Shown piece by piece: positions 26,546-32,175 of a stretch of DNA of 32,175 nucleotides. A model generated the notes under the pieces. That model was not told the DNA's origin. It did not search any database and worked only from the letters and a program-made list of their open reading frames with translations. Each line of letters starts with the position of its first letter. Positions within the stretch are counted from its first letter, which is position 1. The position numbers and the translations under genes are program-made. Source of the stretch: Bacteroidales bacterium (GTDB taxonomy: Bacteria > Bacteroidota > Bacteroidia > Bacteroidales > UBA1402); the NCBI GenBank assembly GCA_017958305.1, contig JAGDCW010000167.1, positions 1-32,175 on the forward strand. Reading direction: 5' to 3'.

Positions 26546-27089
26546 TGGAATTATGGATCCAACAGCACTTTTGCACAAATATCTCGATCCCAACCGGGAA
26601 CTCTTCGGGATTGTCTATCGTCACAGTCGTTCCGTGGCCGACTTTGCCTTGGCTGTTTTGGACAGCCATCCCACCCTGGCGGCCGACCGGCAGTTTGTCG
26701 AACAAGCCTCGTTGCTGCATGACATCGGCTGTGTCAAGACCAACGCCCCGAGTATCTGTTGTTACGGCACGGAACCCTACATCCGCCACGGCGTCCTGGG
26801 CGCGGAAATCTTGCGTGCGGAGGGTTTGCCCCGCCATGCCCGGGTATGCGAACGGCACACGGGCACAGGCCTCACCCTGGCGGCCATCGAATCCCAGCAT
26901 TTGCCCCTGCCTCTTCAGGACCTGAGCCCGGAGACTTTGGAGGAAGAGCTGATTTGTTTTGCCGACAAATTCTTTTCCAAGACCAAACTCGACCGGCAGC
27001 GCAGTGCCGCGGAGGCTCGTCAGAAACTGGAAAAATTCGGCCCGGAGTCGCTCGCCCGCTTTGATAATTGGTGCGAAAGGTTTTTATAA
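26538..27089 (+). CDS. HD-domain hydrolase
   Basis: A 183-residue HD-superfamily protein, probably a metal-dependent phosphohydrolase. The HD pattern is complete: His in YRHSRSVADFAL, the HD pair in LLHDIGC, and further His residues in RHGVLGAEILR and ERHTGTG. The substrate is unknown (a nucleotide or signalling phosphoester are the usual ones). The first ATG at 26538 lies almost on top of a TAnnTTTG-like box (26529-26536), so the Met at residue 6 (26553) may be the real start. It is divergent from namZ and ends 44 bp before lptD, whose -33 box lies in its last codons. Confidence 0.82.
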   Translation: MTIGIMDPTALLHKYLDPNRELFGIVYRHSRSVADFALAVLDSHPTLAADRQFVEQASLLHDIGCVKTNAPSICCYGTEPYIRHGVLGAEILRAEGLPRHARVCERHTGTGLTLAAIESQHLPLPLQDLSPETLEEELICFADKFFSKTKLDRQRSAAEARQKLEKFGPESLARFDNWCERFL

Positions 27090-27113
27090 TCACAGCCTTT
27101 TGTTGTAATTTTG
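27083..27113 (+). promoter_or_regulatory. Promoter of lptD
   Basis: TAATTTTG at 27106-27113 is an exact -7 match and TTTA at 27083-27086 is a near -33 with a 19-bp spacer, 20 bp before the ATG. It overlaps the end of the HD gene. Confidence 0.6.
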
Positions 27114-27133
27114 TCGGCTTATAGACTAAGGTA

Positions 27134-29911
27134 ATGTCGAAATTACAGCATGATCATATCGTCCGTTGGCTGGTGGCTGGTTGCCTCATCTTGTTGATGA
27201 TGCTTCCTTTTTCTGCTGTGGCTCAGCGGCTTGATGCTGATTCGACCAGGATCCCGTCAGACAGTCTGTTGCTGCCCGCCCCCGATTCCGCCTCCGTCCG
27301 GGCAGTCGACACCCTCTCCACGCAGCAGAAGCCCGATACGGCCTCCAGCCAAAGAAGCGATATCTCCACCCTGACCGAAATCATCACTTTCAGCGCCGCC
27401 GACTCCATGACCATCGATGCCGACGGCATGGCCCATCTATACAACAACGGCCAGGTGGTGTATGGTGAAATGGAGCTGACCGGCGGCTATATCAAGATGA
27501 ACATGGACAGCTCGACCATTTTCGCCATCGGCCTGCGCGACACCTCGGGCGCTGTGAGCGGCCACCCGGTGTTCAAGGACAGGAGCGGGGAATACGAGAG
27601 CAAAGGTTTGCGCTACAACTTCCATACCCAGCGGGGCATCATCACCAATGTGGTCACCCAGCAGGGCGAAGGCTATGTGGTGAGCGGCCGCACCAAGAAG
27701 ATGGAGGACGATGCCATGTACATGACCGATGGCAAATACACCACTTGCGAAGACCACGACCATCCGCACTTCTACCTGTCGCTGAGCAAGGCCAAGATCC
27801 GTCCGGGCAAGAACATAGTGACCGGTCCGGCCCACCTCGTTGTGGAAGACGTGCATTTGCCGCTGATCATTCCGTTCGGCTATTTCCCCTTCACGTCGGA
27901 GTATTCCTCGGGCATCATCATGCCGACCTACGGCGACGAGCTTTCCCGTGGTTTCTATCTCCACGACGGCGGCTATTATTTCGCCATCAGCGACTATGTC
28001 GATCTGGCCCTGACGGGAGAGATCTATTCCAAAGGTTCCTGGGGCGTGAGGGCCAGGAGCAACTACCGCAAGCGCTACAAGTTTTCGGGCAGTTTCTCGT
28101 TCTCCTATCTTTTGACGGCCAACAGCGAGAAGCGCCTGCCCGACTATTCGGAATCCAAGAACCTGAGTGTCACCTGGAGTCATTCGCAGGATGCGAAGGC
28201 CAATCCCTACCGTTCCTTGTCGGCCAGCGTCAACTTCTCGACCAGCGGCTACTCGCGCAACGACCTGTATGCCTACTACAATACGGAGGCCTTCTCCCAG
28301 AATACCAAGAGCTCGAGTATCAGCCTGTCGCAACGGTTCCCGAACTTCCCGCTCTCCATCAGCGCCAGCATGAGCGTGTCGCAGCGCAGCAAGGACTCGA
28401 CGCTGACAGTCTCGCTGCCCAACATGAGCTTGAGTGTGTCGCGTTTCTATCCCTTCAAGCGCAAGAATGCCGTGGGCCGGGAGAGATTCTACGAAAAGAT
28501 CAGCATGAGCTACTCGGGTACGTTGGCCAACAGCATCGGCGAGGTGAAGGAGCGCGACTTCTTCCATAAATCGCTGGTCAAGGACTGGCGCAACGGTATG
28601 CGGCACAGCATCCCCGTCAGCGCCACTTTCACCGTCTTGAACTATATCAACCTCACGCCGTCGTTCAATTACACCGAACGTTGGTACACCAGCGCCGTGG
28701 ATCGCAACTACGATCCGGTCTTGGACGAGGTGGTGGCCGACACCCTCTGGGGATTCCACCGCGTGTGGGACTACTCGGCCAGCCTGAGTGCATCGACCAA
28801 ACTCTATGGCTTCTTCCAGCCCCTGCCGCAGATATTCGGCACCAAGGTGAACATGATCCGCCATGTGCTCACCCCGACACTGTCGTTCTCCTATCGTCCC
28901 GACTTCGGCCAGGAACGGTACGGCTATTACGAGACGCTGGAATATACCGATGCCAACGGCAAGGCCCATTCGACCACCTATTCCCACTATGCCGGCTCCC
29001 TGTACGGCACTCCCGGCACCGGCAAATCGGGCATGGTCAACTTCAATGTGGCCAACAACCTGGAAATGAAGGTGCGCAACGACAAGGACACCACCGAGGA
29101 AAACTCCTTTAAGAAGATCAGCCTGATAGACAATTTCTCCTTCGGCTCGTCCTACAACCTCGCGGCCGACAGCTTGAACTGGAGCAATATCTCGACCAAT
29201 ATCCGTATCAAGTTCGGCTCGAAATACACCTTGAACCTGAGCGGTCAGCTGGATCCCTACACCTATGTGCTGAACAGTTCGGGCAATCCGGTGCGGGTCA
29301 ATGTCACCCAGTTCAAGAAATACGGTATCCCCGGCCGGCTCATCAGTACGGGTACGTCATTCTCCTACACCCTCAACAACGATACTTTCAAAAAGAAGGA
29401 CAAGGGGCGTGCCAAGAAGAGCGGCGATGCCGCCGATGCTGCTTCCGACGGTGGCGAACTGGCGGCCGAAGGCGCTGCTCCTGCTGTCGAAACGCCCGTG
29501 GCCGAAGCAAAGCCGGATCCCGAGGCGGAACTCTACAAGGAGTATTCGATACCCTGGAGTCTCTCGTTGAGCTACACATTGCGCTATGCCCGTTCCACCT
29601 TCAACAAAGAGCGCCTCGAATACGACCACAAACTCACCCACAACCTCAGTTTCAACGGTACCCTCTCGCTGACGGAGAAATGGTATTTCACGGCTTCGAG
29701 CAGCTACAATTTCGATGTGCACAAACTCACCACCATGAGTTGCTCGGTGAGCCGCGACCTGCATTGCTGGACCATGTCGGCCAACTTCATCCCCATTGGC
29801 ATGTACAAATCGTACAATTTCAGCATCAGGGTCAAGGCCGGCGTGCTGCAGGACCTCAAGTACGAACAGCATCAGAACCCCCGCGACAACGCCATCTGGG
29901 GAGTCCGCTAA
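27134..29911 (+). CDS. lptD: LPS-assembly outer-membrane protein LptD
   Basis: A 925-residue protein that inserts LPS into the outer leaflet with LptE. It has a signal peptide (about 1-31, ending VAQ), a Ser/Thr/Asp-rich linker, an OstA-like N-terminal domain (about 70-240, with AHLYNNGQVVYGEMEL and the PFGYFPFTSEYSSG lead-in to the barrel), then a long beta-barrel. The mature chain holds only three cysteines that I can find: Cys205, Cys870 and Cys878. Residues about 753-803 are a Lys/Asp/Ala/Glu-rich loop within the barrel. This type is usually called the putative LPS assembly protein LptD in Bacteroidota. It has its own promoter and ends at a two-way terminator. Confidence 0.9.
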   Translation: MSKLQHDHIVRWLVAGCLILLMMLPFSAVAQRLDADSTRIPSDSLLLPAPDSASVRAVDTLSTQQKPDTASSQRSDISTLTEIITFSAADSMTIDADGMAHLYNNGQVVYGEMELTGGYIKMNMDSSTIFAIGLRDTSGAVSGHPVFKDRSGEYESKGLRYNFHTQRGIITNVVTQQGEGYVVSGRTKKMEDDAMYMTDGKYTTCEDHDHPHFYLSLSKAKIRPGKNIVTGPAHLVVEDVHLPLIIPFGYFPFTSEYSSGIIMPTYGDELSRGFYLHDGGYYFAISDYVDLALTGEIYSKGSWGVRARSNYRKRYKFSGSFSFSYLLTANSEKRLPDYSESKNLSVTWSHSQDAKANPYRSLSASVNFSTSGYSRNDLYAYYNTEAFSQNTKSSSISLSQRFPNFPLSISASMSVSQRSKDSTLTVSLPNMSLSVSRFYPFKRKNAVGRERFYEKISMSYSGTLANSIGEVKERDFFHKSLVKDWRNGMRHSIPVSATFTVLNYINLTPSFNYTERWYTSAVDRNYDPVLDEVVADTLWGFHRVWDYSASLSASTKLYGFFQPLPQIFGTKVNMIRHVLTPTLSFSYRPDFGQERYGYYETLEYTDANGKAHSTTYSHYAGSLYGTPGTGKSGMVNFNVANNLEMKVRNDKDTTEENSFKKISLIDNFSFGSSYNLAADSLNWSNISTNIRIKFGSKYTLNLSGQLDPYTYVLNSSGNPVRVNVTQFKKYGIPGRLISTGTSFSYTLNNDTFKKKDKGRAKKSGDAADAASDGGELAAEGAAPAVETPVAEAKPDPEAELYKEYSIPWSLSLSYTLRYARSTFNKERLEYDHKLTHNLSFNGTLSLTEKWYFTASSSYNFDVHKLTTMSCSVSRDLHCWTMSANFIPIGMYKSYNFSIRVKAGVLQDLKYEQHQNPRDNAIWGVR

Positions 29912-29954
29912 AAAAAAGAATCTCTGCCAGTCGAGCTGACAGAGATTTCTTTTA
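29912..29954. terminator. Two-way terminator between lptD and serS
   Basis: AATCTCTG (29919-29926) pairs with CAGAGATT (29940-29947), plus an inner CAG/CTG. TCTTTT follows on the plus strand and the A run at 29910-29917 gives a U run on the minus strand, so it can stop both converging genes. Confidence 0.85.
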
Positions 29955-29973
29955 TCTGCAAAATCAAGATTTC

Positions 29974-31248
29974 TTAGTCGATGATGTCGAAACCACAGTA
30001 GGGAACCAGCACCTTGGGGATGCGGATGCCCTCGGGCGTCTGGTTGTTTTCCAACAGGGCGGCCACGATACGGGGCAGGGCCAGGGCGCTGCCGTTGAGC
30101 GTGTGGCAAAGCTGGGTCTTGCCGGTCTCGGCCGAGCGGAAACGGCATTTGAGCCGGTTGGCCTGGTAGCTCTCGAAATTGGACACCGAGCTGACTTCCA
30201 GCCAACGCTTCTGGGCGGCGGAGAACACTTCGAAGTCGAAGGTCAGAGCCGAGGTGAAACTCATGTCACCGCCGCAAAGACGCAGGATGCGCCAGGGCAG
30301 TTCCAGGGCCTCGACCAGCGTCTGGACATAGGCCACCATCTTGTCGAGCCGTTCGTAGGAGCGGTCGGGGTGCTCGATGCAGACGATCTCCACCTTGTCG
30401 AACTGGTGCAGGCGGTTCAGGCCGCGTACGTCTTTGCCATAGGCGCCGGCTTCACGACGGAAGCAGGCCGAATAGGCGGTGTTCTTGACAGGCAGGTCTT
30501 TCTCGTCGAGGATCACGTCGCGATAGAGATTGGTCACGGGCACTTCGGCTGTGGGAATCAAATACAGGCCGTCCAGGTTGGCCAGGTACATCTGACCTTC
30601 CTTGTCGGGCAGCTGGCCGGTGCCGTAGCCCGAGGCGGCGTTGACCACATAGGGCGGCTGGATTTCCAGGAAGCCTTGCTCGCGGGCACGGTCCAGGAAG
30701 AAAGAAATCAGCGCGCGCTGCAGGCGGGCCATCTTACCTTTATATACAGGGAAGCCGGCACCGGTGATCTTGGCCCCCAGTTCGAAATCGATCAAATCGT
30801 ATTTCTTGGCCAGTTCCCAGTGGGGCAGGGCATCTTCGGGCAGATTGGGCACAACGCCGCCCATGCGCTCCACTTTGTTGTCTTCGGCGCCGTAGCCTTC
30901 GGGCACACTGTCGTGAGGCAGGTTGGGAATCAGTACCAGCAACTCCTGGATCTTGTCTTCGGCCTGCTTCTTCTCAGCCTCGAGCGCTTTGCCATTCTCC
31001 TTGAGCTCGCCTGTGCGTGCCTTGGCGGCGGCAGCTTCGTCCTTTTTGCCTTCCTTCATCAACTGGCCGATGGACTTGGACAGCTGGTTCATTTCGGCGG
31101 CGCAGGCGTCGGCCTGTACCTGGGCGTTACGGCGCTGTGCATCGAGCGAGAGAATCTCCTCGATGATTTCCTTGGCGTCAAAATGTTTCTTGGCCAATTT
31201 CTTGATGGCTTCTTCCTTGTTTTCGCTGAGATACTTGAGTGTCAACAT
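29974..31248 (-). CDS. serS: Seryl-tRNA synthetase
   Basis: A 424-residue class II synthetase that charges tRNA-Ser. The N-terminal coiled-coil arm (about 1-110, rich in Lys, Glu and Ala) is the tRNA-Ser-binding arm. Motif 2 is at about 263-290 (FRREAG with Arg264/Arg265) and motif 3 near 386-399 (GSALALPRIVAALLE). The length is typical. No separate promoter box is seen between it and the tRNA-Pro just upstream. A small hairpin (31280-31298) lies in the leader. Confidence 0.97.
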   Translation of the reverse strand: MLTLKYLSENKEEAIKKLAKKHFDAKEIIEEILSLDAQRRNAQVQADACAAEMNQLSKSIGQLMKEGKKDEAAAAKARTGELKENGKALEAEKKQAEDKIQELLVLIPNLPHDSVPEGYGAEDNKVERMGGVVPNLPEDALPHWELAKKYDLIDFELGAKITGAGFPVYKGKMARLQRALISFFLDRAREQGFLEIQPPYVVNAASGYGTGQLPDKEGQMYLANLDGLYLIPTAEVPVTNLYRDVILDEKDLPVKNTAYSACFRREAGAYGKDVRGLNRLHQFDKVEIVCIEHPDRSYERLDKMVAYVQTLVEALELPWRILRLCGGDMSFTSALTFDFEVFSAAQKRWLEVSSVSNFESYQANRLKCRFRSAETGKTQLCHTLNGSALALPRIVAALLENNQTPEGIRIPKVLVPYCGFDIID

Positions 31249-31279
31249 AGCCTCTAATTTAAACTCTATAAGCGTCGAA

Positions 31280-31298
31280 GGCCGTCTTGAAGACAGCC
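31280..31298 (-). repeat. Hairpin in the serS leader
   Basis: GGC and GTCT pair with AGAC and GCC around a TGA loop with one mismatch. It could be a processing site after the tRNA or a weak attenuator; no U run follows it on the minus strand. Confidence 0.35.
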
Positions 31299-31317
31299 TC
31301 CCTGGAAAATTAAAAAG

Positions 31318-31391
31318 TCGGGATGAGAAGACTCGAACTTCCGACCTCCACGTCCCGAACGTGGCGCGCTAGCCAACTGTGCTACATCCCG
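31318..31391 (-). tRNA. tRNA-Pro (anticodon CGG)
   Basis: The acceptor arms CGGGATG/CATCCCG, the anticodon stem CCACG/CGTGG with loop TTCGGGA, and the T arm with TTCGAGT are all present. The anticodon CGG reads CCG. The 3' CCA is not encoded. The D stem has one A-C mismatch (GCAC against GCGC), though the rest folds well. Confidence 0.95.
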
Positions 31392-31405
31392 ATATATTTT
31401 CGCTG

Positions 31406-31437
31406 CAAAGGTAATGCAATGCGGAACGATTTCCAAA
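31406..31437 (-). promoter_or_regulatory. Promoter of tRNA-Pro (and perhaps serS)
   Basis: The minus strand shows TACCTTTG at 31406-31413 (exact -7) and TTTG at 31434-31437 (exact -33) with a 20-bp spacer, ending 15 bp before the tRNA. Confidence 0.7.
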
Positions 31438-31476
31438 AATATTCTCTCTCAATTTTTGAAAAAATAGGAATCCCCT

Positions 31477-31508
31477 GTTGCGTAATTGAAAAACCCGTTG
31501 TACTTTTG
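31477..31508 (+). promoter_or_regulatory. Promoter of tRNA-Phe
   Basis: TACTTTTG at 31501-31508 is an exact -7 box and GTTG at 31477-31480 a near -33 with a 20-bp spacer, 22 bp before the tRNA. Confidence 0.65.
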
Positions 31509-31530
31509 TGCCCGTTAAAAACAAACCGAT

Positions 31531-31603
31531 GGTGCCATAGCTCAGTCGGTAGAGCAAAGGACTGAAAATCCTTGTGTCCCTGGTTCGATTCCCGGTGGCA
31601 CCA
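31531..31603 (+). tRNA. tRNA-Phe (anticodon GAA)
   Basis: The acceptor arms GGTGCCA/TGGCACC, D arm GCTC/GAGC, anticodon stem AGGA/TCCT around CTGAAAA with anticodon GAA, and T arm with TTCGATT give a full cloverleaf. CCA is not encoded (the sequence goes on as CCG after the discriminator A). Confidence 0.97.
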
Positions 31604-31608
31604 CCGTC

Positions 31609-31641
31609 AAAGGAGACTCCCACGCAGAGCCTCCTTTTTTT
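31609..31641 (+). terminator. Terminator of tRNA-Phe
   Basis: AAAGGAG (31609-31615) pairs with CTCCTTT (31631-31637), with an inner CTC/GAG, and is followed by TTTT. It is a standard Rho-independent terminator 5 bp past the tRNA. Confidence 0.85.
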
Positions 31642-31664
31642 ATGCCTCCCCCCTTCATGGGTAT

Positions 31665-31701
31665 CAAAAAAAGACCTCCCGCAGTATTACCGCAGGAGGC
31701 C
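31665..31701 (-). terminator. Terminator of pckA
   Basis: On the minus strand CCTCCTGC (31692-31699) pairs with GCGGGAGG (31675-31682) with one G-U pair, and a U run (A run 31666-31672 on the plus strand) follows. It lies 27 bp after the pckA stop. Confidence 0.88.
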
Positions 31702-31728
31702 TTGTTTATAATAGGTACAAGCCCTTGC

Positions 31729-32175
31729 TCAGAGCTTCGGACCGGCGGCCACCAGAGCCTTGCCGGCGTCATTGCCGGTGTACTTGACGAAGTTCTTGAT
31801 GAAGCGTCCGGCCAGGTCTTTGGCTTTCTCTTCCCACTGGGCGGCGTTGGCATAGGTGTCGCGCGGATCCAGGATGTTGGGATCTACGCCGGGCAGGGCG
31901 GTGGGCACTTCGAAATCGAAGTAAGGAATCTTCTTGGTCGGGGCCGACTTGATCGAACCGTCGAGGATGGCATCGATGATACCGCGGGTGTCGCGGATGG
32001 AGATGCGCTTGCCGGTGCCGTTCCAGCCGGTGTTGACCAGATAAGCCTTGGCGCCGCTCTTTTCCATTTTCTTGACCAGCTCTTCGGCATACTTGGTCGG
32101 ATGCAGCTCCAGGAAGGCCTGGCCGAAGCAAGCAGAGAAGGTCGGCGTGGGCTCGGTGATGCCGCGTTCGGTACC
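31729..32175 (-). CDS. pckA: Phosphoenolpyruvate carboxykinase (ATP), C-terminal part, cut by the window edge
   Basis: The last 148 residues of ATP-dependent PEP carboxykinase, which interconverts oxaloacetate and PEP; in fermenting Bacteroidales it often runs toward oxaloacetate, fixing CO2 on the way to succinate. The frame stays open to the right edge, which begins with [18 protein letters not shown], a well-known PckA stretch, and goes on through [15 protein letters not shown] and a C-terminal [12 protein letters not shown]-like region (here [14 protein letters not shown]). The true start lies outside the window. It has a strong terminator. Confidence 0.95.
   Translation of the reverse strand, partial: GTERGITEPTPTFSACFGQAFLELHPTKYAEELVKKMEKSGAKAYLVNTGWNGTGKRISIRDTRGIIDAILDGSIKSAPTKKIPYFDFEVPTALPGVDPNILDPRDTYANAAQWEEKAKDLAGRFIKNFVKYTGNDAGKALVAAGPKL

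Overview
The window is chromosomal housekeeping and envelope DNA from a GC-rich member of the Bacteroidota, most likely order Bacteroidales. Four things point there: type IX secretion genes (porU, porV), two proteins with a T9SS-type C-terminal tail, an LptD of the Bacteroidota kind, and promoters that fit the Bacteroidota pattern (TTTG, about 19-20 bp, TAnnTTTG). I cannot name the genus. No phage, insertion sequence, CRISPR array or rRNA was seen.

Layout from left to right. 18-695: a membrane-anchored protein of unknown function. 816-2231 (+): a RecD-like helicase, convergent with a fatty-acid block read leftward (fabH, fabF, fabZ, fabG; 5712 to 2240) from a promoter at 5744-5774. 15354 to 5851 (-): a tight run of eight genes, rex, an FAH-family hydrolase, porU, porV, ispF, a nitroreductase, a GH28 glycosidase and a CpXC zinc-ribbon protein, joined by short gaps or ATGA overlaps. 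15435-15770 (+): an eIF1/SUI1-like protein divergent from rex. 18549 to 15874 (-): the ribosomal operon rplM, rpsI, rpsB, tsf, with a clear promoter at 18631-18661 and a terminator at 15814-15851. 22342 to 18823 (-): a CotH-kinase-type T9SS cargo and a ROK-family kinase. 23811 to 22423 (-): dnaA, preceded by an AT-rich, repeat-containing gap (23812-24150). 26481 to 24151 (-): namZ-like muramidase (DUF1343) and an N-acetylmuramoyl-L-alanine amidase with a SPOR-like tail. 26538-27089 (+): an HD-domain protein. 27134-29911 (+): lptD. 31248 to 29974 (-): serS, behind a tRNA-Pro(CGG). 31531-31603 (+): tRNA-Phe(GAA). 31729 to the right edge (-): the C-terminal part of pckA.

How the genes fit together. 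Much of the window builds or decorates the envelope: PorU and PorV process and attach T9SS cargo at the cell surface, and the CotH protein looks like one such cargo; LptD inserts LPS; NamZ and the amidase cut peptidoglycan; the fab genes supply acyl chains. The rest is core information processing (ribosomal proteins, EF-Ts, DnaA, SerRS, tRNAs) and redox or central carbon metabolism (Rex, nitroreductase, PckA). Nothing here is an obviously new system. The points most worth a second look are the Rex-headed T9SS operon, the repeat-rich gap before dnaA, the three-cysteine LptD, and the hairpin cluster upstream of rplM.
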